NCBI GenBank assembly: GCA_011389865.1
Contig: JAABTL010000023.1
Span: 1 to 45,973, forward strand
Reading direction: 5' to 3'
From: Trueperaceae bacterium
Lineage (GTDB): Bacteria > Deinococcota > Deinococci > Deinococcales > Trueperaceae
DNA: 45,973 bases
Of the stretch, positions 35,042 through 42,858 are shown piece after piece. Positions within the stretch are counted from its first letter, which is position 1, and each line of letters opens with the position of its first letter. The position numbers were made by a program, and so were the translations under genes. The notes beneath the pieces are model-generated. The model worked only from the letters and a program-made list of their open reading frames with translations. It was not told the DNA's origin and did not search any database.

Positions 35042-35995
35042 ATGCGCATCCCGTCCAGCACGCGCGCGTCGGGTCGGGCAGGGCGAAGGGCCCTCGTGCT
35101 GCTGCCGGTCCTCGCCCTCCTCGCGTTCGCCGTCTGGCTCGGCGTCGGCTACGTGGCGGCCGACCGCCTCACGCGACCAGAGCGCCGCTTCGATGCGTCG
35201 CAGCACCCGGGCACCTACGGCGCGACCTACCGCGACGTCACCCTCACGACCCGGGACGGCGTCGACCTCGCCGCCTGGCACCTCCCCGTTCCCGGCTCCG
35301 ACGCGGCGGTCGTCCTGGTGCACGGCCACACGTCGAGCCGCACCTGGGAGTTCCAGCAGTCCTTCCCCGCCCTGGCCGCGGCGCTGCAGGCCAACGGTTA
35401 CCACGTCGTCATGCTCGACCTGCGCGGCCACGGCGCCTCCGGCGGCGAGCGCTTCAGCTTCGGCCACCTCGAGCGACTCGATGTGATGGCCGCCGTGGAC
35501 CTGCTGCTGGCCGAGGGCGTGCCGGCGGGCCAGGTGGGCGTGCTGGGCGTGTCGATGGGCGCCGCGACCGCGATCGGTGCAGCGGCCGACGACCCGCGCA
35601 TCGGCGCGCTGTGGGCCGACTCCGGCTACGCCGACATCCGCCCGATCATCGAGGCGCGCTGGCCGGACGAGAGCGGCCTGCCGATGGCCTTCCTCCACGC
35701 CGCTCTGCTCGCCCACCGGCTGCGCTTCGGGTTCGACCTCGGAGGCGTGCGGCCGGAGGTGGAGATCGCGCGGGTCGCGCCGCGGCCCATCCAGCTCGTC
35801 CACGGCACCGCCGACACGACCGTGCCCTACGAGCACGCACAGCGGCTGGCCGCCGCACCCGGCGCCGGCCTGTGGACGCTCCCGGGGGTGACGCACGCGG
35901 CGAGCTACCCCGGTGACCCCGAGGGGTACACCTTCCGGGTCGTCGAGTTCTTCGATCAGGCGCTACGGGTGAAGGCGGCCTCCGCTCGGCGCTGA
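35042..35995 (+). CDS. Membrane-anchored alpha/beta hydrolase
   Basis: 317 residues. A basic N-terminus (about 1-16) and a hydrophobic helix (about 17-40) form a signal anchor. The catalytic domain shows the oxyanion region VVLVHGHTSS, the nucleophile elbow GVSMGAAT with serine, HGTADTTVP with the acid, and GVTHAASYP with histidine. This is the pattern of the S9/BAAT-like serine hydrolases often annotated as YfhR-like. Substrate unknown. The ATG is 5 nt from a -10 element. Confidence 0.88.
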   Translation: MRIPSSTRASGRAGRRALVLLPVLALLAFAVWLGVGYVAADRLTRPERRFDASQHPGTYGATYRDVTLTTRDGVDLAAWHLPVPGSDAAVVLVHGHTSSRTWEFQQSFPALAAALQANGYHVVMLDLRGHGASGGERFSFGHLERLDVMAAVDLLLAEGVPAGQVGVLGVSMGAATAIGAAADDPRIGALWADSGYADIRPIIEARWPDESGLPMAFLHAALLAHRLRFGFDLGGVRPEVEIARVAPRPIQLVHGTADTTVPYEHAQRLAAAPGAGLWTLPGVTHAASYPGDPEGYTFRVVEFFDQALRVKAASARR

Positions 35996-36031
35996 GACCG
36001 CGCGCCGCCCGGTGCCGAGGCTGCGAGGCGG

Positions 36032-36037
36032 TAGCGT
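36032..36037 (+). promoter_or_regulatory. Possible -10 element of the second hydrolase
   Basis: TAGCGT, about 60 nt before ATG 36096. Confidence 0.3.
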
Positions 36038-36095
36038 GCGGCGCGAGCGCGTGCCGCCGCGGCCGCCGTGCCGTGCCCATCCAGGAGGCCACCCC

Positions 36096-36974
36096 ATGCC
36101 GGAGCAGCGTTTCATCGAGACCAACGGCGTCCGCCTGAACGTGCTCCAGGACGGGCCGCCAGACGGGCCGCTGACGATCCTGCTGCACGGCTTCCCCGAG
36201 TTCTCCAGCGGCTGGCGCAAGCAGGTGCCCTTCCTGGCGGCGGCCGGGCACCGGGTCTGGGCGCCGGATCAGCGCGGCTACGCCCTGAGCGACAAGCCGG
36301 ACGCGATCGCGGCCTACGCGCTCGACGAGCTGGCCGCGGACGTGATCGGCCTGATGGACGCCGCCGGTTGCGACCGGGCGTTCCTGGTCGGCCACGACTG
36401 GGGCGCGGCCGTCGCCTGGTGGGTGGCCCAGACGCACCCGGAGCGAGTGGCGCGGCTGGTGGTCATCAACGTGCCGCACCCGGCCGTCATGCTGGCGCAC
36501 CTGCGGGGCAGCCTTGCCCAGCTGCTCAAGAGTTGGTACATCTTCTTCTTCCAGCTGCCGTGGCTGCCCGAGTGGACGCTGAGCCTCGGGAACTGGCGCG
36601 GCCTGACGCGGGCCCTGACGACCGGCACGCGCCCCGGGGCCTTCACCGAGGCCGACCTCGACGCCTACCGCGAGGCGTGGTCACGGCGGGGGGCGATGCG
36701 CTCCATGCTGCACTGGTACCGGGCGATCGTGCGGCGGCCGCCCGCCATGCCCGCCGAGCCGCGGATCACCGTCCCCACGCTGATGTTGTGGGGCGTGAAC
36801 GACCTCGCCCTGACCCGCGAGCTGGCGCAGCCGAGCATCGATCTGTGCGACGACGGCCGGCTGGTCTTCTTCGAGGACGCGAGCCACTGGGTCCACCACG
36901 AGGAACCCGACCGCGTCAACGCGTTGATCGGGGCGTTCCTCGACGCGGGTGAGGCGCCGTCGCCGGCCGCCTGA
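36096..36974 (+). CDS. Alpha/beta hydrolase, epoxide hydrolase type
   Basis: 292 residues. HGFPEF (31-36) and the elbow VGHDWGAAVAW with aspartate nucleophile (D101) mark the epoxide hydrolase/haloalkane dehalogenase branch. WAPDQRGYALSDKP and the late FEDASHWVHHEEPDRVN with the catalytic histidine agree. The cap domain is in the middle (about 140-210), with a tyrosine near SWYIFFFQLPWLPEW and another in LHWYRAI, as expected for the two activating tyrosines of epoxide hydrolases. CCAGGAGG precedes ATG 36096. Confidence 0.9.
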   Translation: MPEQRFIETNGVRLNVLQDGPPDGPLTILLHGFPEFSSGWRKQVPFLAAAGHRVWAPDQRGYALSDKPDAIAAYALDELAADVIGLMDAAGCDRAFLVGHDWGAAVAWWVAQTHPERVARLVVINVPHPAVMLAHLRGSLAQLLKSWYIFFFQLPWLPEWTLSLGNWRGLTRALTTGTRPGAFTEADLDAYREAWSRRGAMRSMLHWYRAIVRRPPAMPAEPRITVPTLMLWGVNDLALTRELAQPSIDLCDDGRLVFFEDASHWVHHEEPDRVNALIGAFLDAGEAPSPAA

Positions 36975-36995
36975 TCGGCCCGCCTACCGGGCGGC

Positions 36996-37493
36996 CTACC
37001 AGCCCTCGGTCCCCGGCCCGCCCTTGAACGGACCGACCACCCGCGAGGTCACCCAGCTGCCGTAGAAGTCGCCGCCGACGGGGCGCACGACCTCGCCGTC
37101 GACGGTGATGCGGTCCACGCGCGAGGGGTAGAAGGCGATCCAGCCGGCGATCGCCGCGAAGGCCGGCGTGGGGTCGGCGTACCACCAGCATGCGGCCGGC
37201 GCGCGCGCATCGCCGACGACGAGGTCGGCGTACGAGGCCGCGCCCTTGAACTCGCAGAAGGTGCGGCGCGCGAGTGGCTGCAGGAGGTCGGTCCGGACGT
37301 CGTCGGGCGGCAGGTAGTAGACCGGGGCGTGCGAGGTCTCCAGCCCGCGGACGGCGCGCCGGCTCTCGGCGACCGTCGTGCCGGCGAAGGCGACGACGAC
37401 GTGCTCGTTCGACGCGTCGAGGGCGGGCGGGCGCGGGTAGTCCCAGGCGGACTCCTGGCCGGGGCCGGGGGGTTCGGGGGTCGGACGGCGCAT
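36996..37493 (-). CDS. DUF427-domain protein
   Basis: 165 residues. The central part (about 30-140) matches DUF427: VVVAFAGTTVAESRRAVRGLETSHAPVYYLPPDDVRTDLLQPLARRTFCEFKGAASYADLVV, with the CEFKG and the later WWYADPTPAF and GWIAFYP blocks. The family's function is unknown; some members are found near regulators or lyases. It converges on the epoxide hydrolase gene. The start ATG at 37493 has TACCCT 5 nt upstream and no ribosome binding site. Confidence 0.85.
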   Translation of the reverse strand: MRRPTPEPPGPGQESAWDYPRPPALDASNEHVVVAFAGTTVAESRRAVRGLETSHAPVYYLPPDDVRTDLLQPLARRTFCEFKGAASYADLVVGDARAPAACWWYADPTPAFAAIAGWIAFYPSRVDRITVDGEVVRPVGGDFYGSWVTSRVVGPFKGGPGTEGW

Positions 37494-37498
37494 GCCCG

Positions 37499-37504
37499 AG
37501 GGTA
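37499..37504 (-). promoter_or_regulatory. -10 element of the DUF427 gene
   Basis: TACCCT on the minus strand, 5 nt before ATG 37493. Suggests a leaderless message. Confidence 0.4.
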
Positions 37505-37650
37505 ACCGCGGGCTCCGCCGGCGACCGGTGGCCAGGACCCGATGCCGGCCGTGGGGGGCGGCGGGCAGGGGACGCAGGGAGGGCGCCCGCGTCGCGCGAG
37601 CGCCCTGCTCGAGGTCCTACCGTGGGGCCGGGGTCGGTCCCGGCGTCGGC

Positions 37651-38403
37651 TCAGTCGCGGGCGTTCGGCACGCGGTCGGGGTCGCCGAGCCCGGAGAAGG
37701 TGAGGACGTTGCGGACGTTGGCCTGGGTGCGGCCGTCCTCGAGGGTCACGGGCGCGGAGATGCCCTGCGCGCGGCCCCAGCCCCACTCGGGGTGGTAGGT
37801 CTCGCAGAGGAACAGCATCCCCGATTCGGTCGCCACGATCGGCTGGCCCGACTGGTAGTGGATGATGATCGGCTCGCCGCCCGGGACGTCGATGTTGTAG
37901 TCGCCGAAGACGAATACCGCGCCCTGTGGGACGTGCGTCCCGGCGAACTCGCCGCCGAGGTCGAGGCCGTCGGGGTCGGTGACGGAGAGCATCCAGCCGC
38001 CGTCGCGGACGACCCAGCCCTCGCTCGGGATCGCGGCCTCGGAGGAGACGTAGGCGCGGTACTCGTTGCGCGGATCGAACATGAAGTCGACGAGCATGAG
38101 CCCGTCCTGCGTATCGGGATTCAGCCCGAAGCGCTCCTCGAAGAACGCCACGGCCTCGGCGCGGTTCTCGGCGATCTCGGCGTCGCTGCGACCCATGATC
38201 TCGCGGTGCCAGACGTCGCCGTCGGGCATCACGTAGTCGGGATCGGTCGCGTCGTAGACACCGGTGCCCATGTAGACGAGCATCGTCTCGAAGCCGTCGG
38301 GCGGTTGCTGGTCGGCGACGCCCTGCGCGGTGGCGAGCGAGCCGGCGAACAGCAGGAGCGTGGCGATCAGGGCGTGGATGAGCTGGCGCGTTCGTTGGGT
38401 CAT
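37651..38403 (-). CDS. Secreted protein of unknown function
   Basis: 250 residues; family not recognised. Signal peptide at about 1-27 (RQLIHALIATLLLFAGSLATAQG). The mature protein has DPDYVMPDGDVWHREIMGRSDAEIAENRAEAVAFFEERFGL and then a beta-rich, aromatic and acidic region with GTHVPQGAVFVFGDYNI, PIIIHYQSGQP and MLFLCETYHPEWGWG. A single cysteine lies in the last block. ATG 38403 has GAAAGGA 9 nt upstream; ATG 38412 is an alternative with a worse spacing. Two palindromes lie 135-180 bases upstream. Probably periplasmic. Confidence 0.8.
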   Translation of the reverse strand: MTQRTRQLIHALIATLLLFAGSLATAQGVADQQPPDGFETMLVYMGTGVYDATDPDYVMPDGDVWHREIMGRSDAEIAENRAEAVAFFEERFGLNPDTQDGLMLVDFMFDPRNEYRAYVSSEAAIPSEGWVVRDGGWMLSVTDPDGLDLGGEFAGTHVPQGAVFVFGDYNIDVPGGEPIIIHYQSGQPIVATESGMLFLCETYHPEWGWGRAQGISAPVTLEDGRTQANVRNVLTFSGLGDPDRVPNARD

Positions 38404-38538
38404 GGTGTTCATTCCTTTCGAGGATTCATCGATGAGGCCCACGTGCTACCTGTTGGGATGCTGCGGGCCTTCGGCCTCTTCGCGTCGGGTGCGTACTCTT
38501 CGCCTCGCCTCCTCTCGGAATCGTTCCGCTGTACGCAA

Positions 38539-38580
38539 GTTCCCACGGACCCGGGAACGGTTGGGTCAAGAACTTGACCC
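38539..38580. promoter_or_regulatory. Two adjacent palindromes between the secreted protein and CPBP genes
   Basis: GTTCCC (38539-38544) and GGGAAC (38553-38558) are separated by 8 bases. Then GGGTCAAG-AA-CTTGACCC at 38563-38580 forms 8-bp arms. They could be operators for either divergent gene. The rest of the gap 38404-38674 holds nothing I recognise. Confidence 0.5.
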
Positions 38581-38674
38581 GAGCGGGCGTGGTCATCTTG
38601 GGCGTGGGTCGTGACGGCGTGAGCCCCACGGCAGCCGCGCGACCGGCCGCGGCGGATCGGGCATCATCGGAGGC

Positions 38675-39355
38675 GTGACCGCAGCGAGCGCGCTCGCGTC
38701 CCTCGCCCTCGTGCTCGGCGTCTCCGCCCTGCTCGTGTGGACGGGCCTCACCAAGCGACCGGGACTCGGCGTGCTGGGCGCGCTGCTGGTCGTCGTTCTC
38801 ACGCTGTGGCTGCGCGGCGACGGCACGGCCGCCCTCGGCTTCGTCCTCCCGGACGCCTGGTGGCGGACGGTGTTGGTCGCGCTCGGGCTGGGCGTGGGCA
38901 TCCAACTGCTGTCCCTGGGGCTCGTCGAGCCCTGGGTCGAGCGGTGGACGGGCGAGGCGCACGACCACGCCATCGTGGACGGCGTGCGCGGGAGCTGGCG
39001 GGCGTTCGGCCTGTGGATGCTCGTCGTGTGGCTGCTCGTCGCCCCGCTCGAGGAGGTCGTCTTCCGCGGCTTCCTGATGACCGAGACCGCCAGGCTGCTC
39101 GGCACCTCCGCCTGGGCGACGGCGGCCAACGTCCTCGTGGGGGCGGTCGTGTTCGGCCTCGCGCACGGTTACCAGGGCCGGGCAGGCGTGCTGAGCACGG
39201 GCGTCGCCGGCGCCCTGCTCGGCACGGTCTTCGTCGCCAGCGGCTTCGACCTGTGGCTGGCGATCCTCACGCACGGCTTCATCGACACGGTGGGGATCGC
39301 GCTCATCGCGGTCGGGGCGGATCGGGCCCTCCGGCGCGGACGGGCGGCGCCGTGA
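38675..39355 (+). CDS. CPBP-family intramembrane metalloprotease
   Basis: 226 residues, about six membrane helices. The three family motifs are present: EEVVFRGFL (two glutamates and arginine, near 129-137), FGLAHG with histidine, and a final HGFIDT with histidine and aspartate. This is the CAAX/Abi type of membrane protease; many members act on small peptides or in self-immunity. GTG 38675 is preceded by CGGAGG. It is divergent from the secreted-protein gene, with palindromes between. Confidence 0.88.
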   Translation: MTAASALASLALVLGVSALLVWTGLTKRPGLGVLGALLVVVLTLWLRGDGTAALGFVLPDAWWRTVLVALGLGVGIQLLSLGLVEPWVERWTGEAHDHAIVDGVRGSWRAFGLWMLVVWLLVAPLEEVVFRGFLMTETARLLGTSAWATAANVLVGAVVFGLAHGYQGRAGVLSTGVAGALLGTVFVASGFDLWLAILTHGFIDTVGIALIAVGADRALRRGRAAP

Positions 39356-39378
39356 GGGACGGGCGAAGGGGGTGCGCC

Positions 39379-39498
39379 ATGCGTAGGCGCGACCGGGAAC
39401 TCGACCAGACGGCGGCGTGGGCGATCCTCGAGAGGGGCGCAAGCTCGACCACCTCGCGCGCGAGCCGCGGGTGTTCAGGATTGACGTCCAGGCCCTGA
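39379..39498 (+). pseudogene. Possible truncated remnant of a pyridoxamine-phosphate-oxidase-like gene
   Basis: The frame starts MRRRDRELDQTAAWAILERG, similar to the beginning of small flavin/PPOX-type proteins, and stops after 39 codons. A one-base shift near 39440 continues as GRKLDHLAREPRVFRIDVQ before the next stop. It may be the decayed start of such a gene. Evidence is weak; the rest of 39356-39595 shows two palindromes and nothing else. Confidence 0.25.
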
Positions 39499-39550
39499 CG
39501 GCGAAGGCGAGGCGGCCGTGAGCGGGGGTGGGCGCGCGTGTGGCCCGGGC

Positions 39551-39582
39551 GGGCACGTGCCCAGAGATCCAGGGCACGTGCC
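39551..39582. promoter_or_regulatory. Two CACGTG palindromes upstream of the toxin-antitoxin pair
   Basis: GGGCACGTGCCC at 39551-39562 and GGCACGTGCC at 39573-39582. Their centres are 21 bp apart, two helical turns, which is typical of paired binding sites on one DNA face. Confidence 0.55.
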
Positions 39583-39595
39583 GAGCCGGGTGGGT

Positions 39596-39622
39596 GATAA
39601 CACCTCACGGTATGCTGTTATC
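39596..39622 (+). promoter_or_regulatory. Antitoxin promoter and operator
   Basis: Perfect 7-bp inverted repeat GATAACA (39596-39602) and TGTTATC (39616-39622) surrounds the -10 hexamer TATGCT (39611-39616), which lies 9 nt before ATG 39626. Fits autorepression by the RHH antitoxin. Confidence 0.65.
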
Positions 39623-39625
39623 AGG

Positions 39626-39850
39626 ATGGTGCGGACGCAGATCAGCCTGACGGAAGAGGACTACGCGGCAGCGAAGCGCGAGGCGCGGCGCCTGGGGATC
39701 TCGCTGGCGGAGCTCCTCCGTCGTTCGTTGCGGCGGATGCTTCCGGCGGACGAGGAAAGGCCCTGGATGCGCTACGCGGGGATGATCGAGTCCGGCGATC
39801 CGGCGTCGAGCCAGCACGTCGACGAGGTGGTCCATGGCCGCAAGGATTGA
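39626..39850 (+). CDS. Ribbon-helix-helix antitoxin
   Basis: 74 residues. MVRTQISLTEEDYAAAKREARRLGISLAELLRRSLRRML is a standard ribbon-helix-helix: a short strand (TQISL) and two helices that bind DNA as a dimer. The tail (about 45-74), acidic at first and basic at the end, would wrap the toxin. It precedes and overlaps a PIN toxin by 17 bases, the usual VapBC-type order. The ATG follows a -10 element by 9 nt, so translation is likely leaderless or nearly so. Confidence 0.9.
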   Translation: MVRTQISLTEEDYAAAKREARRLGISLAELLRRSLRRMLPADEERPWMRYAGMIESGDPASSQHVDEVVHGRKD

Positions 39851-40250
39851 CGCCTACGTCGACACGTCGGCCCTGATCGCCTTCGCGGACGCGAGCGACA
39901 CCTACCATCCCGTCTTCCGGCGCCTGTTCGCGGCGCCGCCGAGCGTCGTCGTGACGTCCAGCCTGGTCGTCACCGAGGGGCACGCGTGGTTTCTGCGGCG
40001 CTTCGATCGTGTCAGGGCGCTGCAGTTCCTGGCGATGATCGACGACATGCCCTTCATCGACGTCCGTCCGGTCGGGACGCCCGAGCTGCAGGGCGCCACC
40101 GCGATGCTGCGCCGATTCGCCGACCAAGACCTCACCCTGGTCGACGCCGTCGGCCTGCACCTCATGCGCGACGGGCACGTCACGTCGTGCTGGTCGACGG
40201 ACCGGCACCTCGGGCTGACCGGCGCACCGCTCGCCATCCACACGGCCTGA
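39834..40250 (+). CDS. PIN-domain toxin (VapC-type ribonuclease)
   Basis: 138 residues. The four PIN acidic residues are visible: D10 in AYVDTSALIAF, E48 in VVTEGHAW, D104 in LTLVDAVGLHL and D123 in CWSTDRH. The family cuts tRNA or rRNA when freed from its antitoxin. The overlap with the antitoxin gene (ATG inside it) ensures co-translation. The length is normal and all active-site residues are kept, so the pair looks functional. Confidence 0.9.
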   Translation: MAARIDAYVDTSALIAFADASDTYHPVFRRLFAAPPSVVVTSSLVVTEGHAWFLRRFDRVRALQFLAMIDDMPFIDVRPVGTPELQGATAMLRRFADQDLTLVDAVGLHLMRDGHVTSCWSTDRHLGLTGAPLAIHTA

Positions 40251-40303
40251 TCCCCGCGTTGCTGCCGGTCGGGACGAGCCCTACCGGCTCCGCTTCCAGC
40301 CGG

Positions 40304-40309
40304 TATCGT
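40304..40309 (+). promoter_or_regulatory. Possible -10 element of the metallo-beta-lactamase fold gene
   Basis: TATCGT, about 32 nt before ATG 40342, in a short imperfect dyad around 40301-40316. Confidence 0.3.
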
Positions 40310-40341
40310 GGTACCGCCGGGTCACGCCAAGGGAGCATCGG

Positions 40342-41019
40342 ATGCCACCGATCCCAGTCACCGAGACGGTCATGCGCTTGCCGCTCGTCCCGCCGCATCG
40401 GTTGAACGCCTACCTCGTCGGGGGCGTCCTCATCGATTCCGGCGGGCGTCTGGGGGGCCGCCGGCTGTTGCGCCTCCTCGAGGGCCAACGGCTCTCCGCG
40501 CACGTCCTCACGCATGCCCACCCCGATCACCAAGGGTGCAGCCAGCGGGTCTGCCGTGCGTTGGGGATCCCGCTCCTCTGCGGGGCGGGCGACCGCGCCG
40601 CCGCGGAGTCCGGGGACCAACGCACTCTCATGGCCAACCCGGGATCGCCGATGATCCCGCTCCTCAACCTCATGTCGGGCCCGGGTCACCCGGTGGCCGG
40701 CACGCTGGCCGAAGGCGACGAGATCGGTGGGCTGACGGTCATCGAGGCGCCCGGCCACACGCCGGGGCACCTGGCGTTCTGGGAGGAACGGACCCGGGTG
40801 CTGATCCTCGGCGACGTGTTGTTCCACATGCAGCCGCTCACCCTACGGACGACGCTATCGGAGCCCTTCCGCTTCGCCACCTTCGATCGCGCGGCGAACC
40901 TGGCATCGGCGCGGAAGCTGGCGGCGCTCGACCCCGAGACGATCTGCTTCGGCCACGGCCCGCCCCTCACGGCCGGGGACGCTTTCCAGCGGTTCGTCGC
41001 CGGGTTGCCGCGAGCATGA
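40342..41019 (+). CDS. Metallo-beta-lactamase-fold hydrolase
   Basis: 225 residues. The zinc motif HxHxDH is at 58-63 (THAHPDHQG). A further histidine lies in APGHTPGHLAF, an aspartate in LILGDVLF, and the last in FGHGPPL. The N-terminus NAYLVGGVLIDSGG is that of glyoxalase II-like and related hydrolases. Substrate not determined; quinoprotein-type lyases, lactonases and thioesterases share the fold. AAGGGAG precedes ATG 40342. It converges on the isochorismatase-like gene. Confidence 0.9.
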   Translation: MPPIPVTETVMRLPLVPPHRLNAYLVGGVLIDSGGRLGGRRLLRLLEGQRLSAHVLTHAHPDHQGCSQRVCRALGIPLLCGAGDRAAAESGDQRTLMANPGSPMIPLLNLMSGPGHPVAGTLAEGDEIGGLTVIEAPGHTPGHLAFWEERTRVLILGDVLFHMQPLTLRTTLSEPFRFATFDRAANLASARKLAALDPETICFGHGPPLTAGDAFQRFVAGLPRA

Positions 41020-41089
41020 CGGTGCGCCGTGCCTCGGGTCCGGTGGGCTGCAGGTCGGCGACGCGGGTCGATCGCCGGTTCGCCGCCGC

Positions 41090-41959
41090 TCAGCCCGCCT
41101 TACGGCCGTCGGGGTGCTCGGTACCCTTGACGGCGCCGGGCTCGCCGGCGACGAAGTCCTGCTCCATGTACCTCAGCACGTCGTCGGTCGACAGCACCTT
41201 GGCGACCGTGCTGTTGGCGACCTGCAGGGCCATCTCTTGGTTGGCGGTGGCCGTGGCGACGGCGTCGCTCACCACCACGACGTCGTAGCCGCGCGAGTTG
41301 CCCGCGTAGGCGGTGCTGAGGACGCACTCGTCCGTCCATAGGCCGACGATGACGATCGTGTCGATGCCCTGCGCCTTGAGTTTCTCGTCCAGGTACGAGG
41401 CGCCGTTCTCGTCGAAGGTCCAGAACATGTCCAGGTGCTTGCCCAGGTAGAACCAGCCGTCGGCCTCCTCCGCTTCCGTCGGGGCGATCTCGGCCAGCGG
41501 CTGCATCCCGGCGGAGCCGGTGAAGACGTAGGCGGCGTTCTCCGGCTCCTCGGGGCGCAGGCCGCGCGGTCCGTACCAGCGGTCCATCGCGTTGGCGATG
41601 CCGTCGTCGAAGGCGCGGCTCCAGGCGCTCCAGGCGATGCAGACGCCGTCGCTGCCTGAGTGCGCGGCGCGCGCGGCGCGCGCGGTCCGAAAGGCCTCGA
41701 CCAGCCGCTTCACGTTCGGAAGGATGCCGCCAGCGTACGGACGGTACTCCTCCTGACAGTCGTCGACGAGCAGGGCGATCCTGCGGGGGCGGTCGGCGAG
41801 GTCCCACGACGCCCAGAACGCCAGCGGCTGTCCGTGCGGGCCGCCCGGGGTCGAGCTGAAGTTGGGCATCGGCTCGAGCGCGAGTGTCATGTCGCGGTGC
41901 TTGCAGGGCTTGCGCAGGGCCTCCTCGAGCGTCGGGACGGGGCGTTCGTTGGGCTTCAT
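41090..41959 (-). CDS. Isochorismatase-like cysteine hydrolase
   Basis: 289 residues, longer than a minimal isochorismatase domain (about 180) because of an N-terminal extension of about 65 residues and a region between the first motifs. The catalytic Asp is in ALLVDDCQEEY (near 70) and the nucleophilic cysteine in VGLWTDECVLSTAY, followed by GYDVVVVSDAVAT. The lysine of the triad could lie in FYLGKHLDMF. The family hydrolyses amides and esters such as nicotinamide or isochorismate. ATG 41959 has GAGGAG upstream. It stands alone. Confidence 0.85.
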   Translation of the reverse strand: MKPNERPVPTLEEALRKPCKHRDMTLALEPMPNFSSTPGGPHGQPLAFWASWDLADRPRRIALLVDDCQEEYRPYAGGILPNVKRLVEAFRTARAARAAHSGSDGVCIAWSAWSRAFDDGIANAMDRWYGPRGLRPEEPENAAYVFTGSAGMQPLAEIAPTEAEEADGWFYLGKHLDMFWTFDENGASYLDEKLKAQGIDTIVIVGLWTDECVLSTAYAGNSRGYDVVVVSDAVATATANQEMALQVANSTVAKVLSTDDVLRYMEQDFVAGEPGAVKGTEHPDGRKAG

Positions 41960-42219
41960 CGAGGGGCTCCTCTCGGCGGCAACCGGCCTCGCGACGGACG
42001 CGGAGGGAGTGACCGCGCGGACGAGGACCGCGGTTGCCGACCGTGCCGCGACCGATCTGCAGGTCGCGTTCGAAGCGGAGTCACACGCGCCGCGCGTCAC
42101 CGCGGGGCGTTCGTCGCGTCCGCCGGGTGCTCGTTCACGCTATGTGCCGCAGGGTAGCCCGTCAAGGGACGCGGGAGAGGTTGCGCCGCGCAACGACACG
42201 TGTCAGCCTCGCGGGGAGC

Positions 42220-42456
42220 GTGAGACGATCCGTGCCCCTACTCCTCGTGGCGACCGGCCTGGCGCTGGTCTTCGCCGGCTTGGTCTACGACGTGGCGTTC
42301 GCCGGCATCCCGTACCAGGATCCGACGCCGGAGATGACGGCCGACTACGCGCGCCACGCGCGCGTCGCCTCGCTGATCCGCTGGGTGGGGCTGGGCGTGG
42401 CGCTGGCGGGGGGCGCCGCCGGCCTCGGCGGTCGTCTCGCGCGACGGCTGCGGTGA
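42220..42456 (+). CDS. Small membrane protein of unknown function
   Basis: 78 residues from GTG 42220. Two membrane helices (about 5-25 and 55-72) flank a loop with AGIPYQDPTPEMTADYARHARVA, a block I recall from other short uncharacterised membrane proteins. GTG 42232 and ATG 42142 are other possible starts; GGGGAG just upstream is better placed for 42232. The stretch 41960-42219 upstream contains nothing else. Confidence 0.6.
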   Translation: MRRSVPLLLVATGLALVFAGLVYDVAFAGIPYQDPTPEMTADYARHARVASLIRWVGLGVALAGGAAGLGGRLARRLR

Positions 42457-42551
42457 GTCGCGGCACCGTGACGAGCGGCGCCGCATCGTGGCTGCTCGAA
42501 CCCCCGTTTCCTGCACGGGCCAGCGATACAAGCGCATACGGGAGCGTCCCT

Positions 42552-42557
42552 TACCCT
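42552..42557 (+). promoter_or_regulatory. Possible dodecin -10 element
   Basis: TACCCT, about 35 nt before the dodecin ATG. Confidence 0.3.
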
Positions 42558-42591
42558 GGGAGGTACGGAACGTAGAAAGGGAGGAGACTTC

Positions 42592-42804
42592 ATGGCACCC
42601 ATGGTGAAGGTCATCGAGGTTCTGGCGCAGTCCGAGAAGAGTTGGGACGACGCGGCCAAGGTCGCGCTCGAGGAGGCCTCCAAGACCGTCAGGAACATCC
42701 AGAGCATCTACGTCAAGGAGATGCAGGCCGTCGTCGAGGACAATCGGATCGTGAAGTACCGGCTCAACGCGAAGATCTCGTTCCTTCTCGAGCGGGACGA
42801 CTGA
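42592..42804 (+). CDS. Dodecin-family protein
   Basis: 70 residues. The sequence MVKVIEVLAQSEKSWDDAAKVALEEASKTVRNIQSIYVKEMQ matches dodecins, twelve-subunit spheres that store flavin. At the place of the flavin-stacking tryptophan (NIRWFEV in flavin dodecins) it reads NIQSIYV, so it may belong to the calcium or flavin-free type. AGGGAGGAG precedes ATG 42592; translation from ATG 42601 would also give a complete domain. Confidence 0.92.
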   Translation: MAPMVKVIEVLAQSEKSWDDAAKVALEEASKTVRNIQSIYVKEMQAVVEDNRIVKYRLNAKISFLLERDD

Positions 42805-42837
42805 TCTAGCGCACGTCACGCGCGGGTTGAGGCCGCA

Positions 42838-42858
42838 CACCGCTACGACCACGCGGTG
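42838..42858 (+). terminator. Possible terminator after dodecin
   Basis: 6-bp stem CACCGC/GCGGTG with a 9-nt loop. The rest of 42805-42973 holds nothing recognisable. Confidence 0.3.
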
